64,000 nucleotides of DNA, from the NCBI RefSeq assembly GCF_002847345.1, contig NZ_LXFV01000030.1, positions 1-64,000 on the forward strand. Direction: 5' to 3'. Position numbers and translations under genes: made by a program. Source of the DNA: Pectobacterium peruviense (GTDB lineage Bacteria; Pseudomonadota; Gammaproteobacteria; Enterobacterales; Enterobacteriaceae). Of this stretch, positions 42,064-52,913 are shown piece by piece (position 1 is the first letter of the stretch; each line of letters opens with the position of its first letter). Under the pieces are notes generated by a model. It was not told where the DNA came from. It saw only the letters and a program-made list of their open reading frames with translations, and made no database searches.

Positions 42064-42142
42064 CGAGGGGAAGAGCGTGAAGCGTAAGGAAATATTGAAC
42101 GGCTTTACAAAACTCGCGATTTCCGTTGCAGCCTGTTCATGG

Positions 42143-43654
42143 CTAATCCGCCGCCATCAGTTTGCGGTACTCGTCGTAGGCGTACAAATCCGTCATACCG
42201 CTGATGTAATCCTGAATCAGACGTGCCCGATAATAATATTCACGGATGATGCGCTCGGGTTCAGCGACGCCGTCCAACTCAGTGACCGCTTCACGATAGG
42301 CCAAGCAATGCTTGCTGGATAACTTGTGATAAAGCCGCGTTTCAATCGGATAACGTTTGTGCGTATCGTCGCTGACCAGCTGGCTGAAATCCTGGTAAGG
42401 CATCTCGAGCAGTGGGCTATAAATATCCAGCAGGCCGCGAATCACACGGTCACCCTGTAGCTCCAGTTGCTCAACCTCATGGTGATTGAAAACGTGCTTT
42501 AAGGCGACATGCTTGAAGATCCCTAACAGGCGATTCTGCGGACTATCATCCTCAAGCAACGCCTGATTAAACGATCCGGCATGGATCGCTGGCAGGTTAT
42601 CGATAAAACGCTTCGCGGCATGGGGCACCATCTGCTGCACGGTGTTAACACGGAGATTCATAAAGAACTGGTCGTCGTGACTGCGCCATTTTAAACGCTC
42701 ACGCTCTTTGTAGGCATATTCAATCGTTTTGGCGAAAATGTCTTTCTCTGCGCCTGCGCCCCAGTTTTCACGCAACAGATCGTACAGTTCTTCTATTGTG
42801 AGGATATCTTTCTCGACGGCATCTTCTAAATCCGCGATACAGTAGGACACATCATCAGCCGCTTCCATAATGTAGCTCAGCGGATGGCGATGAAATTCCC
42901 CCATATCCAGCTCTTCACGCAGCCGCAAGACAAATGCTTCTTCTGCCAGATAGTAACCCGGCTTCTTCATCAGATAGTTGTAATCGGCGGGAAGATCGCC
43001 GTGCCAATACGCGGGGCGGGTATATTTCAGGATACAGGCTACTTGACTGTAGGTCAGATTGAGTTTCAGCAGCGTATGCACCAGCCGGATCGCCTGCGCA
43101 TTGCCTTCAAAATGGCTTAGATCCTGCCGGATCTGCCCGCGCAGATCGTCTAGCCCATCCTGCTGCATCCGCAGCGTAGGGACTTTACAATCGTCGACGC
43201 GTTCCGGGGATCCACTGTCCAGATAATGGCTATCCAGCAATTTTCTGAACCATTGATTAATCGCGGACTCGCCAAAATGGCCAAACGGCGGATTGCCGAT
43301 GTCGTGCATCAGACATGCCATTTCAACCAGGCTTTCAAACGGCGTTTGTCTATCCGCTAGCCCGAGCGACTCCAGTCGGCCGTCGGCTTGCAGACGGTGC
43401 AAAATCTCTTTTGCGATGTAACGGCCAACCTGCTGAACTTCCATTGAGTGGGTGAGACGGGAACGTACCGCAGCATTACGTTCCAGCGGAAAGACCTGGG
43501 TTTTTTGCTGTAATCGGCGAATGGCAGCGGAGTTAATAATACGACCGCGATCGCTTTCAAACTGACGCACAATCGCATATTCACTCTCAGCCGTTTTAGG
43601 TCGACTGAAATGCCGCTGAAAGCTCATTTTTTTGGCGAAATCGATATCAGACAT
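42143..43654 (-). CDS. dgt: Deoxyguanosinetriphosphate triphosphohydrolase
   Basis: 503 residues, near the E. coli length. The N-terminal [20 protein letters not shown] and the HD-domain motifs [12 protein letters not shown] and [15 protein letters not shown] identify dGTPase. It cuts dGTP to deoxyguanosine and tripolyphosphate and so controls nucleotide pools. It lies between degP and the divergent mtnN, as in E. coli. Confidence 0.97.
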   Translation of the reverse strand: MSDIDFAKKMSFQRHFSRPKTAESEYAIVRQFESDRGRIINSAAIRRLQQKTQVFPLERNAAVRSRLTHSMEVQQVGRYIAKEILHRLQADGRLESLGLADRQTPFESLVEMACLMHDIGNPPFGHFGESAINQWFRKLLDSHYLDSGSPERVDDCKVPTLRMQQDGLDDLRGQIRQDLSHFEGNAQAIRLVHTLLKLNLTYSQVACILKYTRPAYWHGDLPADYNYLMKKPGYYLAEEAFVLRLREELDMGEFHRHPLSYIMEAADDVSYCIADLEDAVEKDILTIEELYDLLRENWGAGAEKDIFAKTIEYAYKERERLKWRSHDDQFFMNLRVNTVQQMVPHAAKRFIDNLPAIHAGSFNQALLEDDSPQNRLLGIFKHVALKHVFNHHEVEQLELQGDRVIRGLLDIYSPLLEMPYQDFSQLVSDDTHKRYPIETRLYHKLSSKHCLAYREAVTELDGVAEPERIIREYYYRARLIQDYISGMTDLYAYDEYRKLMAAD

Positions 43655-43777
43655 ACAGTTCTCCCTGTCATCCCGCTACAGCACAATGATGGATACTCCA
43701 TCTCATCCCGCTAGCCATGATAGACTAACGTCCGCGATATACACCTTCCATTTATAACAGAATTTACGGGGAACCTT

Positions 43778-44476
43778 ATGAAAGTCGGTATTATCGGCGC
43801 GATGGAACAAGAAGTAACGCTGCTGCGCGATCGGATTGAAAACCGTCAGACCTTCCAGCGTGCGGGTTGCGAAATCTACACCGGACAAATCAACGGTGTA
43901 GACGTCGCGCTGCTGAAATCCGGTATCGGCAAAGTCTCCGCCGCACTCGGTACCACTCTGCTACTGGAACATAGCAAGCCGGACGTAGTGATTAATACCG
44001 GTTCCGCTGGCGGCCTGGCACCGACACTGAACGTCGGTGATATCGTGATTTCCGATGAAGTGCGCTACCACGATGCCGACGTGACGGCCTTTGGCTATGA
44101 ACCCGGCCAGATGGCGGGCTGCCCTGCCGCTTTCCCTGCCGATGAAAAACTCATCGCACTGGCGCAGGAAACCATTGCCGATTTGCAGCTGAACGCCGTG
44201 CGCGGTTTGGTTGTTAGCGGCGACGCCTTCATTAACGGCGCAGAGCCGTTAGCACGCATTCGTACCACCTTCCCGAAGGCTATTGCCGTAGAAATGGAAG
44301 CCACCGCGATCGCACATGTCTGCCATCAATTTGGCGTACCGTTTGTGGTGGTTCGCGCGATTTCTGATGTGGCCGATAAAGCCTCACACCTGAGTTTTGA
44401 TGAGTTCCTGAGCGTTGCTGCACAGCAATCAACGCGGATGGTAGAAGCGATTCTGGCCAAGCTGGCTGCGCGCTAA
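43778..44476 (+). CDS. mtnN: 5'-methylthioadenosine/S-adenosylhomocysteine nucleosidase
   Basis: 232 residues, the E. coli length. The start [18 protein letters not shown] contains the catalytic Glu12, and VVSGDAFI and [13 protein letters not shown] are active-site segments. [11 protein letters not shown] holds the catalytic Asp. It cleaves adenine from methylthioadenosine and S-adenosylhomocysteine, recycling methionine and feeding autoinducer-2 synthesis. Three bases separate it from btuF. Confidence 0.97.
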   Translation: MKVGIIGAMEQEVTLLRDRIENRQTFQRAGCEIYTGQINGVDVALLKSGIGKVSAALGTTLLLEHSKPDVVINTGSAGGLAPTLNVGDIVISDEVRYHDADVTAFGYEPGQMAGCPAAFPADEKLIALAQETIADLQLNAVRGLVVSGDAFINGAEPLARIRTTFPKAIAVEMEATAIAHVCHQFGVPFVVVRAISDVADKASHLSFDEFLSVAAQQSTRMVEAILAKLAAR

Positions 44477-44479
44477 TCG

Positions 44480-45319
44480 ATGACCGTCAGGTTCCTCTGC
44501 TGGCTGACAGGGCTGCTGCTCTGCACCGCCGCTTATGCCATTCCGCAGCGTGTTATCAGTCTCGCACCACACGCGACGGAAATGGCCTATGCGGCAGGAA
44601 TGGGCGAACAGCTGATTGCGGTCAGCGCTTGGTCAGATTACCCGCCGGAAGCGAAAAAGCTGGAACAGGTTGCCTCCTGGCAGGGAATCAACCTTGAGCG
44701 GATCCTCGCACTCAAGCCCGATCTTATTCTGGCCTGGCGCGAGGGTAACCCGCAGCGTCCGCTGGAACAGCTCGCTAATTTCTCGATTCCCATCGTTTAT
44801 CTGGATGCGAAAACGTTAGACGATATTCCGGCGTCATTACGACAGTTGGCAACCTATAGCCGCCATCCTGAACAAGCCGAACGGGCCGCGACAGATTTTC
44901 AGCAACAAATAGGCGAACGACAACACGCGGATGAGAAACGTAAGGCAGCACACATAGCGCCATTGCGGGTATTCATTCAATTTGGCACTCAGCCGCTGTT
45001 TACCTCGTCAAAAGCGACGCTGCAAAGTCAGATCGTTTCACTGTGCGGGGCAGAAAATATCTTTGCCGACAGCCCAGTACCCTGGCCGCAGGTAAGCCGT
45101 GAACAGGTGTTAAGACGGCAGCCACAGGCCATTATTATCGGCGGTACGCCAGATAAAATTGCCAATGCACAGGCATTTTGGCAACCGCAGTTAGCGGTTC
45201 CCATTATTACCGTCAATGAGGACTGGTTCAGCCGTAGCGGCCCTCGCTTGCTCTTGGCAGCACAACAAATTTGCTCTCAATTAATAGAATTAAGATCCAC
45301 GTCTTCGTCAGCAAAGTGA
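44480..45319 (+). CDS. btuF: Vitamin B12 periplasmic binding protein BtuF
   Basis: 279 residues with a signal peptide (about 1-20, ending AYA-IP). Two lobes of a class III binding protein follow, with [27 protein letters not shown] and [15 protein letters not shown]. It carries cobalamin to the BtuCD transporter. Co-transcription with mtnN is likely from the 3-base gap, as in E. coli. Confidence 0.95.
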   Translation: MTVRFLCWLTGLLLCTAAYAIPQRVISLAPHATEMAYAAGMGEQLIAVSAWSDYPPEAKKLEQVASWQGINLERILALKPDLILAWREGNPQRPLEQLANFSIPIVYLDAKTLDDIPASLRQLATYSRHPEQAERAATDFQQQIGERQHADEKRKAAHIAPLRVFIQFGTQPLFTSSKATLQSQIVSLCGAENIFADSPVPWPQVSREQVLRRQPQAIIIGGTPDKIANAQAFWQPQLAVPIITVNEDWFSRSGPRLLLAAQQICSQLIELRSTSSSAK

Positions 45320-45513
45320 TTGTTAATTAACACTGTGAAATCATTCCGATAACAATAGCTTCATTAATATACAAGTTGTAACACTAGCAGACTTTTATTT
45401 CGCCATTATTTGCCGATAATCTGAGCGTAACGGTGGAATCATAGACACCAATAAAAGGTGTTGATTACCACTGGGCGATAAAGCCAAAGCAATATGCAGT
45501 AAATAAAAATTTT

Positions 45514-45529
45514 GAACCGATATCGGTTC
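45514..45529. promoter_or_regulatory. Perfect 16-bp palindrome upstream of the 92-residue secreted protein
   Basis: GAACCGATATCGGTTC is a perfect dyad centred 30 bases upstream of the start codon at 45552. Its length and place look like a repressor operator. I cannot assign a regulator. Confidence 0.6.
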
Positions 45530-45551
45530 CTTTACACCAGGTAGCTTTAAC

Positions 45552-45830
45552 ATGAAAAGTGCGTTGCTTTACGCGGGTCTGCTGATGGCGGCCTGTAGCA
45601 CGGCATATGCAGGGAGTCAGGGTGGGCAAATTAACGCTCAACTGACGATATTACCGTCGTGTGGCGTCACGCCGCAATCCGGTCAATATCAAATGAACTG
45701 TAACGTAGCATCTGTACCTCAACCTAAAATTACTGAGTCACGTATTCAGGTCGATCAGGCAAAATTTTCTACCTCCGCGACAAAAACGACGCAAGGTACG
45801 GAAACACGGTTGATTACGGTCGAATGGTAA
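45552..45830 (+). CDS. Small secreted protein of unknown function
   Basis: 92 residues. A clear signal peptide (about 1-20, MKSALLYAGLLMAACSTAYA-GS) precedes a mature part of about 72 residues with two Cys (CGV and MNC), probably a disulfide, and many Thr, Gln and Ser, which suggests beta strands. I do not recognise the family; small enterobacterial periplasmic proteins such as YehE are similar in size and layout, but that is only a resemblance. It occupies the place of yadS between btuF and erpA. A perfect palindrome lies just upstream, and a terminator shared with erpA lies downstream, so it is an independent unit. Confidence 0.75.
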   Translation: MKSALLYAGLLMAACSTAYAGSQGGQINAQLTILPSCGVTPQSGQYQMNCNVASVPQPKITESRIQVDQAKFSTSATKTTQGTETRLITVEW

Positions 45831-45905
45831 CCACAGTAAAACACGGGGCGTATTTTTTAGCGCTTCTGTGGCAGGTTAATTGTTATAAAAAATGTCTGCT
45901 ATAAA

Positions 45906-45934
45906 AAAACCGTGTCTCAATAAGACACGGTTTT
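45906..45934. terminator. Bidirectional terminator between the small secreted protein gene and erpA
   Basis: AAAACCGTGTCT-CAATA-AGACACGGTTTT is a perfect 12-bp stem with A and T runs on both sides. Confidence 0.92.
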
Positions 45935-45968
45935 TATTTTTTAGTCGGTGAATAACTGTAATGCGGGA

Positions 45969-46316
45969 TCAGACGCTGAAAGAGGAACCACAGCCGCAGG
46001 TAGATTTCGCATTCGGATTCGTCACGATGAAGCGAGAACCTTCCAGCCCTTCGGTATAATCGACTGCTCCGCCAACCAGATATTGCAGGCTCATCGGATC
46101 AACCACCAGCGCCACGCCCTGTTTCTCAATGGTCATGTCGCCATCGTTGATTTGATCATCAAAGGTAAAACCATACTGGAAACCGCTACAGCCGCCGCCC
46201 GTGATGTACACGCGCAGTTTCAGCTCTGGGTTTTCTTCATCAGCAATCAGGTTTTTCACCTTGCTTGCCGCCGCATCGGTAAATTGCAGAGGCAGTGCTG
46301 CTATATCGTCGCTCAT
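45969..46316 (-). CDS. erpA: Iron-sulfur insertion protein ErpA
   Basis: 115 residues, A-type carrier of Fe-S clusters. Three conserved Cys are present: [12 protein letters not shown] in the middle and [11 protein letters not shown] at the C-terminus. It hands clusters to IspG and IspH and to respiratory enzymes. It is divergent from hemL across 267 bases; clcA, which lies here in E. coli, is absent. Confidence 0.97.
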
Positions 46317-46583
46317 ATTTTTACTCCCAACTCAGGGCTTATCAGGTGATAGACCCACATTCATATGCTTATTATCCGGCAGGATTAGAAAACGTTCAAG
46401 ATTTGACAGCTGCTGTTGAAATAATCGCCGCATTATGCCGCTTCATATGCCCCTCAGCCAGTACTATCAGTGGGTATGATGCAACGCGTTTTCAAGTGAA
46501 AACCTGCACAGCGATTTCATAACGGCGGTCAGTTCATTAGAATACCCCTACATTTTACGATCAAGACCAGTCAGGACCGCGTA

Positions 46584-47864
46584 ATGAACAAATCTGAAAG
46601 CCTGTATGCTGCGGCGCAGCAACTTATTCCCGGCGGTGTGAATTCACCTGTCCGCGCCTTTAACGGCGTCGGCGGCACGCCGTTGTTCATCGAACGGGCA
46701 GACGGAGCCTATCTCTACGACGTCGACGAACAGGCGTACATTGATTACGTGGGATCGTGGGGCCCAATGGTACTGGGTCATAATCACCCGGCGATTCGTG
46801 ATGCTGTGATTGCTGCCGCAGAACGCGGTCTGAGTTTTGGTGCTCCCACTGAGATGGAAGTGCAGATGGCGCGTCTCGTCACATCTCTAGTGCCGAGCAT
46901 GGATATGGTACGAATGGTCAACTCCGGAACAGAAGCCACCATGAGCGCGATTCGTCTGGCGCGTGGTTACACAGGCCGCGATAAAATCATCAAATTTGAA
47001 GGCTGCTACCATGGTCACGCCGACTGTCTGCTGGTAAAAGCAGGCTCTGGTGCGCTGACGCTGGGTCAACCGAACTCTCCCGGCGTTCCGGCCGACTTCG
47101 CCCGTCATACGCTGACCTGCGTCTATAACGATCTGTCATCCGTACGCGCCGCGTTTGAACAATATCCCAACGATATCGCCGCGATCATCGTCGAGCCCGT
47201 TGCGGGCAATATGAACTGCGTTCCACCGCTGCCAGATTTCCTGCCCGGCCTGCGTGCACTGTGTGACGAGTTTGGCGCTCTGTTCATCATCGATGAAGTC
47301 ATGACCGGCTTTCGTGTCGCGCTAGCAGGAGCACAGTCACACTACGGCGTAGTACCGGATCTAACCTGTCTGGGGAAAATCATCGGCGGCGGCATGCCAG
47401 TCGGCGCATTCGGCGGCAAGCGTGAAGTCATGCAGGCGCTGGCACCAACTGGCCCTGTTTATCAAGCGGGAACGCTCTCCGGCAACCCCATCGCCATGGC
47501 CGCAGGCTTTGCTTGTTTGACCGAAGTGGCGAAACCCGGCGTACATGAAAAGCTCACTGCGTTGACCAATCAGTTGGCTGACGGCCTGCTGACTGCCGCG
47601 AAAGCCGAAAATATTCCGCTGGTGGTTAATCAGGCAGGCGGCATGTTCGGCTTGTTCTTTACCGATGCCGACAGCGTTACCTGCTATCAGGATGTGATGA
47701 AGTGCGACGTCGAACGCTTTAAGCTTTTCTTCCACATGATGCTGGAAGAAGGGATTTATCTCGCGCCGTCCGCTTTTGAAGCAGGCTTCATGTCGCTGGC
47801 ACATACGCCACAGGACATTGAACGCACCATCGAAGCCGCACAGGTCTGCTTCTCGCGCCTGTAA
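46584..47864 (+). CDS. hemL: Glutamate-1-semialdehyde 2,1-aminomutase
   Basis: 426 residues, the E. coli length. Class III aminotransferase fold with [17 protein letters not shown], the cofactor aspartate in [10 protein letters not shown] and the PLP-binding Lys at about 264 in [17 protein letters not shown]. It converts glutamate-1-semialdehyde to 5-aminolevulinate, an early step of haem synthesis. Confidence 0.98.
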   Translation: MNKSESLYAAAQQLIPGGVNSPVRAFNGVGGTPLFIERADGAYLYDVDEQAYIDYVGSWGPMVLGHNHPAIRDAVIAAAERGLSFGAPTEMEVQMARLVTSLVPSMDMVRMVNSGTEATMSAIRLARGYTGRDKIIKFEGCYHGHADCLLVKAGSGALTLGQPNSPGVPADFARHTLTCVYNDLSSVRAAFEQYPNDIAAIIVEPVAGNMNCVPPLPDFLPGLRALCDEFGALFIIDEVMTGFRVALAGAQSHYGVVPDLTCLGKIIGGGMPVGAFGGKREVMQALAPTGPVYQAGTLSGNPIAMAAGFACLTEVAKPGVHEKLTALTNQLADGLLTAAKAENIPLVVNQAGGMFGLFFTDADSVTCYQDVMKCDVERFKLFFHMMLEEGIYLAPSAFEAGFMSLAHTPQDIERTIEAAQVCFSRL

Positions 47865-47878
47865 AGCGAACGCGTACA

Positions 47879-47905
47879 CCATGGCGTCACGGAATGACGC
47901 CATGG
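47879..47905. terminator. Stem-loop after hemL, probable terminator
   Basis: CCATGGCGTCA-CGGAA-TGACGCCATGG is a perfect 11-bp stem starting 15 bases after the hemL stop. No strong T-run follows, so termination may be inefficient. Confidence 0.55.
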
Positions 47906-48039
47906 CAGCTTAATAACAGCCCTCCTCTACCCTCAAATTCTGCCTTCCACCTTTTTCGTCAGGATTATCGTTTGAGAATGACAAGCCATTTCAAATTGGT
48001 TATGAGTATGTCTACTTGCCTGAAAATAGCGGAGAAGTC

Positions 48040-48663
48040 ATGTTAAAGGTTCTAGGACGCACGTCGTCGATCAACGTTCGAAAGGTGCTATGGCTGTGCG
48101 ATGAATTGGCAATTCCCTTTCACCGCGAAGACTGGGGTGATGGCTATAAGTCACCGCAATCACCGGAATTTTTAGCGCTCAATCCGAATGCCATGATACC
48201 GGTTATTCAGGATGAGGATTTCGTCATGTGGGAATCGAACGCGATCTTACGTTACCTCGCCAATGCGAAAGACGGAAGCTGGCTCTACCCACAGGATCCG
48301 CGTAGTCGCGCCGCGATAGACCAATGGATCGACTGGCAGGCCACCGAGCTCAATCCCTCATGGCGTTACGCCTTTATGTCGCTGGTACGTCAGTCTTCCG
48401 CGCATCAGGATCCGCAACTATTGGCAGAATCCTGCGCGCTTTGGTCGCGCACCATGGGCATTTTGAATCAGCAATTGGAGCGGACTGGCCACTACGTTGC
48501 AGGACACGCGTTTACGCTGGCCGATATTCCTATCGGGTTATCGGTAAACCGCTGGTATGAAACGTCGCTGGAACACACAGACTATCCTGCCGTCCGCGCC
48601 TACTATGAGCACTTAAGTGAGCGAGCAGGCTACCTGACCTGGGGACGAAACGGCACGCCATAA
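48040..48663 (+). CDS. Glutathione S-transferase
   Basis: 207 residues from the ATG with CGGAGAAG upstream; the frame opens at a TTG eight codons earlier. A thioredoxin-like N-terminal domain (MLKVLGRTSSINVRKVLWLCDELAIPF; the MIPV and ESNAILRYLA segments bind glutathione) is followed by a helical C-terminal domain. The electrophilic substrate is unknown. It is not in the E. coli hemL-fhu interval, so it belongs to the local insertion with the MocR and LysE genes. Confidence 0.9.
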   Translation: MLKVLGRTSSINVRKVLWLCDELAIPFHREDWGDGYKSPQSPEFLALNPNAMIPVIQDEDFVMWESNAILRYLANAKDGSWLYPQDPRSRAAIDQWIDWQATELNPSWRYAFMSLVRQSSAHQDPQLLAESCALWSRTMGILNQQLERTGHYVAGHAFTLADIPIGLSVNRWYETSLEHTDYPAVRAYYEHLSERAGYLTWGRNGTP

Positions 48664-48665
48664 CG

Positions 48666-50126
48666 CTATTCTGCGCTACCCGGCCCGATGCCGCTCATTT
48701 CACACGCCAGTGCGCCAGCACGCTTAAGCGCATACGTGTAGCGTTCATCAAACGGGTAGCAGCAAGACAGCCGAAGCGCGTGCTTACAGCGGCCGCTCAG
48801 CGTGTAGAGCTCACCGGGCGTGACGCAAATCTTTTCTTGCAACAAACGATGGAATAACTCAACCCCATCTACACTGCCGGGTAATTCCAGCCAGAAGACA
48901 AACCCACCCTGCGGCTGCGTCGCGCGCGTACCCTGCGGGAAATGCCGGGCAATCAGCCCACGAGCCTCATCCATCTGCGCGGCATAGCGGCGACGTAGCG
49001 TGCGCAAATGGTGATCGTAACCGCCGGACTCCAGAAACTGCGCCAGCGTTTCCGATAGCAATGCCGATTCCGCCATTGACGACACCGCTTTCAATCGCGC
49101 CACTTTTGCCCGGAAACGCCCCGACGCTATCCAGCCGATGCGAAAATCGGGTGCCAGCGTTTTCGTGAAGCTGGAGCAGTAAATAACCCAACCCTCGCGG
49201 TCGAAGGCTTTGACAGTCGGCGACAGCGGCCAGGTAAACTGAAGCTCGCTGTATAATCCATCTTCGATAAGTGGCACCTGATAATCATTGACCAGCTTTG
49301 CCAGCCGCTTTTTATCCGCCAGCGTCATGCTGCACCCTAACGGATTCTGCGCGTTCGGCATGGCGATAATCGCCTGTAACCGATTTTCTGATAGCAGCAG
49401 CTCCAACGCATCCAGCGCGAGGCCACGCTGCGGATCGGTAGGAATCTCTACCGTTTTCAATCCCAGACTGGCTAGCAGAGGAAAGAGATAAAAATAGGTT
49501 GGCGTTTCCAGCCCCACACAGTCGCCCGGCTGCGTAACCGTACGTAACGCCAGCTGTAGCGCTTCCATACAGCCGTGAGTGATCGTGATGTCCTCACGGG
49601 TCAATGTCATCCCCAAATCCATCGCTCGACGCGCCACTTCGCGTCGCAGCCGTTCACTGCCCGGCGGCAGCGCATAGCGCCCAATCAGTTCAGGCTGTCG
49701 TCGCAGCAAGGAGGCGGCAATGCGGCTGATCTTCTCAGTCGGATAGAAATCAGCATGCTGCGGGCACGCCAGAGAAATATTGGTGTAGTCGGGGTGAGTT
49801 TGGGCAGCAAACACGGTATCAATCAGATCCAGTTTTTCACTGCCCGGCACAATCACCTGCGCACGGTGAGGTTTGCTTTCCGTTAGCGACGGCAGACGCC
49901 CTCGGACAAAATAGCCGGACTGTGGTCGTGCTTCGATCAGCCCGCGATCTTCGAGAATACGCCAGGCATTCAACACCGTGTTGACACTCACCTGATGTGA
50001 ACCAGCCACTCGACGAATAGAAGGCAAACGGCTTCCCGATGCTAGCGTCCCTTGATGAATGGCCGTGGCGAAGGTTTCCGCGAGTTGTTGATAGAGCGTG
50101 CTTTCTTGTGAATCGATGATGGACAC
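48666..50126 (-). CDS. MocR-type GntR/aminotransferase transcriptional regulator
   Basis: 486 residues from a GTG with GGGGGA just upstream; a TTG six codons earlier is the alternative. The N-terminal winged helix (about 5-75: LPSIRRVAGSHQVSVNTVLNAWRILEDRGLIEARPQSGYFV) is joined to a fold-type I aminotransferase domain with the PLP Lys in SSFTKTLAPDFRIGW. MocR proteins use PLP or an amino compound as signal. The LysE-type exporter is divergent across 135 bases, a common pairing, and is the probable target. Confidence 0.92.
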   Translation of the reverse strand: MSIIDSQESTLYQQLAETFATAIHQGTLASGSRLPSIRRVAGSHQVSVNTVLNAWRILEDRGLIEARPQSGYFVRGRLPSLTESKPHRAQVIVPGSEKLDLIDTVFAAQTHPDYTNISLACPQHADFYPTEKISRIAASLLRRQPELIGRYALPPGSERLRREVARRAMDLGMTLTREDITITHGCMEALQLALRTVTQPGDCVGLETPTYFYLFPLLASLGLKTVEIPTDPQRGLALDALELLLSENRLQAIIAMPNAQNPLGCSMTLADKKRLAKLVNDYQVPLIEDGLYSELQFTWPLSPTVKAFDREGWVIYCSSFTKTLAPDFRIGWIASGRFRAKVARLKAVSSMAESALLSETLAQFLESGGYDHHLRTLRRRYAAQMDEARGLIARHFPQGTRATQPQGGFVFWLELPGSVDGVELFHRLLQEKICVTPGELYTLSGRCKHALRLSCCYPFDERYTYALKRAGALACEMSGIGPGSAE

Positions 50127-50261
50127 AGTTCCCCCGCAAGCCAATGAGTACAGTTAACGATTAATGCATTTTGTACCCATTACAATAATCATTTTGTGTA
50201 TCTGTAACCATTTATTTTTTCTGCCTACTATAGTGTTCTTCCCCATCATCAGGATAACACC

Positions 50262-50852
50262 ATGCTCGATCCTTCTTTTTTCAGCTACGTCACCGTTATG
50301 TCGATCACGCCGGGGCCAAATAATCTGCTGCTGGCGACGTCAGGCGTCAATTTTGGTCTGCGTCGTACGCTACCGATGCTGATGGGCATTGTCATGGGTT
50401 GCGCGATACAAACGGTGTTGATGGGCGTGGCATTGGAGCTTTTGCTGAGTTGGATGAGCATGATCCGCCTTCCCCTTACCGTGTTGGGATGCGCCTATTT
50501 ACTGTGGCTATCGTGGAAAATCGTGCGCTCGTCGGCACCAGAATTACAAGGGCGAGTACAGCCGATGACTGTACTGCAAGGAACATTATTTCAGGCGGTG
50601 AATCCGAAAGCCTGGCTGATGTCCAGCAACATCGCGCTGCTTTATACCGCCAGTAACGGCATTTTCACCATTATGATCGCCTTTATGGCGCTCAATCTGC
50701 CCTGCATTTTAGTCTGGGCGCTACTCGGCGATCGCATCGGTAAACATCTTCAGGAACCGTGGAAACTGAAAGCCTTCAACGGCATCATGGCGCTTTCTCT
50801 GGTGCTCACCACGTTCTGGATGCTGATCGAAGCCATCAACGTCTCCGGCTAA
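50262..50852 (+). CDS. LysE/RhtB-family amino acid exporter
   Basis: 196 residues with about six membrane segments. The N-terminal SITPGPNNLLLATSGVNFGLRRTLP and the NPKAWLM motif are typical of the family. It should export an amino acid or related compound from the cytoplasm. It is divergent from the MocR regulator, which probably controls it. Substrate not known. Confidence 0.9.
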   Translation: MLDPSFFSYVTVMSITPGPNNLLLATSGVNFGLRRTLPMLMGIVMGCAIQTVLMGVALELLLSWMSMIRLPLTVLGCAYLLWLSWKIVRSSAPELQGRVQPMTVLQGTLFQAVNPKAWLMSSNIALLYTASNGIFTIMIAFMALNLPCILVWALLGDRIGKHLQEPWKLKAFNGIMALSLVLTTFWMLIEAINVSG

Positions 50853-50894
50853 TCACACGGCATCGGCGGTTTTCCCTTCCCGCCGACGCTCGCG

Positions 50895-52913
50895 TTACTT
50901 CACCTGTTTACGCAACAGATAAACAAAGTAAGGCGCACCGATAAACGTCGCGAGCAGCCCTGCCGGAATCTGCGCCGGAAAGAGGATCATCCGGCCAAAC
51001 CAGTCCGCAATCACCATCAGCGCTCCGCCAATCAGCGCAGAGCTGGCGATTTGCGGCAACACACGGCTAAAGCCCAGCATCCGTGCCATATGTGGTGCCA
51101 TGAGGCCCACAAAGCTCATCGGCCCAACCATCATGGTTGCCATTGCAGTCAGCACCGAAGCCAACAGCAAAACCAGCAGGCGAACTGGCGTGACGGCCAC
51201 GCCAAGCGATCTGGCAGTTGTAGTACCAAGCGGCAGAATACGCAGCCAGCGCTGACAGAGCGGGACGATCAACAGCAGCAGAATCGCGATCGCTGCCGTG
51301 CGTATCGCATCTACAGGTTCGACCGCATAGGTTGATCCCGACAGCCAGGTCAGTACGGTGCCCATACGCGGATCGCCACTGGCTAACAGCAGCGCGATCA
51401 CGGTAGAGAACGCCATACTCAGCGCGATCCCCGCCAGCAGCATACGCTGCGTGGAGAAACCGCCTCGTCCGGCGATAATCACCATGACCAACAGTGTCAA
51501 TGCTGCCCCCGCGCTACCTGCCGGAAGCAGCCACACGAACGCGTTGCTGGGGATGAAGAACAGTAAAATAATGACGCCAAACGATGCGCCGGAGCTAATC
51601 CCCAGCACTTCCGGACTTCCCATCGGGTTACCCGTTAATTTCTGTATTAGCGTTCCCGCTACCGCCAGCATGACCCCAGCGGTTAGCGCAGCCAGAACTC
51701 GAGGCCAGCGCCATGAAAGCAGTTGCGCTAACACATCGCCACCGCCCCACTGCCAACCTTCCGCATCTTTCCCCAACATCAACGCCGTGATAATCACCAT
51801 TCCCAGCAGCATGACGCCGAGCAGCAGCCACTTTCCCCACAGGCTACGTTCGAGTGTCGGCGTGCTATTACTGTCGACCATCGCGGGTTGGCCGCTATTA
51901 CGCAGACGCGGCAGTAGCCACAGTAACAGCGGCGCGCCAATCAGCGCCGTTGCCGCGCCCGTTGGTACGTCAAGCCACACCCGGTTCAGCCAGATCACGC
52001 CCTGATCGGTGACACCGAGCAGCAGCGCTCCCAGCAGCGGGGCTAATAAGAGTCGGTGCAGTAAACGCCGTGCACCCAGCATTTTCGCCAGCAGCGGCGC
52101 AAACAGGCCGATAAAACCGATAATGCCCGCCGCATTCACCAACTGCGCACACAGGAAAATCCCCAACCCAAGCGCGCTCAAGCGTGCCAGCGACAGCCCA
52201 AGTCCCAGATTACGCGCAACGCCGTCATCCAGTCCCAGCAGCGTTAGCGGACGAATCAGAAGCAGCGCCAGACAGAAACACACCAGAAGACGCGGGAGAA
52301 CAAACTGCACATTGCTCCAGTCCTGCTGGTTCAGCACGCCGCTGCTCCACAAGAATAAGCCTTGAAGCTGTTCATGATGGAAGAGCACCAGCAGTTGATT
52401 GACCGCGCTGCAGTAGAAACTCAGCACCAGCCCCGCCAGTATCAGCGTCACTGGTGATAATCGCTTGCCCCAGGCAACGCCAAACACCAGTGCGCCAACC
52501 ATCAGCGCACCGATCATCGCAGCGGCCTGCTGGATCCATTCGCCACCGGGCAGTGCCCACAGGGTTACCACCGTGATGCCTAGCTGTGCACCTGTGGCGA
52601 TCCCCAGCGTTGACGGCTCAGCCAGCGGATTACGTAAGACCTGCTGGAACAGCACGCCACACAGCCCCAGCCCTGCACCAATCAGCGGCGCCAGCACCAT
52701 GCGCGGTAACAGGCTGTAGTGGAACAGAAGCTGCTGCATGTTGTTCAAAGCGGGCTGTGTCAGCGCCTCAAACCACTGCGATACAGGTAATTGCTGCTGC
52801 AAATTGTAGCTGCCCATCCCCAGAATCACGAGCAGCAGAAAACCAATTAAAACAATGGGAAGTACCAATGGGTGCACAGTACGCTTGTGCGCGATAGACA
52901 AAGAATTAGGCAT
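50895..52913 (-). CDS. fhuB: Ferric hydroxamate ABC transporter permease FhuB
   Basis: 672 residues, a fused double permease of the FecCD type with about 20 membrane segments. Each half repeats the same pattern, with GxxLxxxGxxxQxxLRNPLAEPxxLG in the first half (GLCGVLFQQVLRNPLAEPSTLG) and TLIQKLTGNPMGSPEVLG in the second. It moves hydroxamate siderophores across the inner membrane with FhuC and FhuD. It overlaps fhuD by 8 bases. Confidence 0.97.
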   Translation of the reverse strand: MPNSLSIAHKRTVHPLVLPIVLIGFLLLVILGMGSYNLQQQLPVSQWFEALTQPALNNMQQLLFHYSLLPRMVLAPLIGAGLGLCGVLFQQVLRNPLAEPSTLGIATGAQLGITVVTLWALPGGEWIQQAAAMIGALMVGALVFGVAWGKRLSPVTLILAGLVLSFYCSAVNQLLVLFHHEQLQGLFLWSSGVLNQQDWSNVQFVLPRLLVCFCLALLLIRPLTLLGLDDGVARNLGLGLSLARLSALGLGIFLCAQLVNAAGIIGFIGLFAPLLAKMLGARRLLHRLLLAPLLGALLLGVTDQGVIWLNRVWLDVPTGAATALIGAPLLLWLLPRLRNSGQPAMVDSNSTPTLERSLWGKWLLLGVMLLGMVIITALMLGKDAEGWQWGGGDVLAQLLSWRWPRVLAALTAGVMLAVAGTLIQKLTGNPMGSPEVLGISSGASFGVIILLFFIPSNAFVWLLPAGSAGAALTLLVMVIIAGRGGFSTQRMLLAGIALSMAFSTVIALLLASGDPRMGTVLTWLSGSTYAVEPVDAIRTAAIAILLLLIVPLCQRWLRILPLGTTTARSLGVAVTPVRLLVLLLASVLTAMATMMVGPMSFVGLMAPHMARMLGFSRVLPQIASSALIGGALMVIADWFGRMILFPAQIPAGLLATFIGAPYFVYLLRKQVK

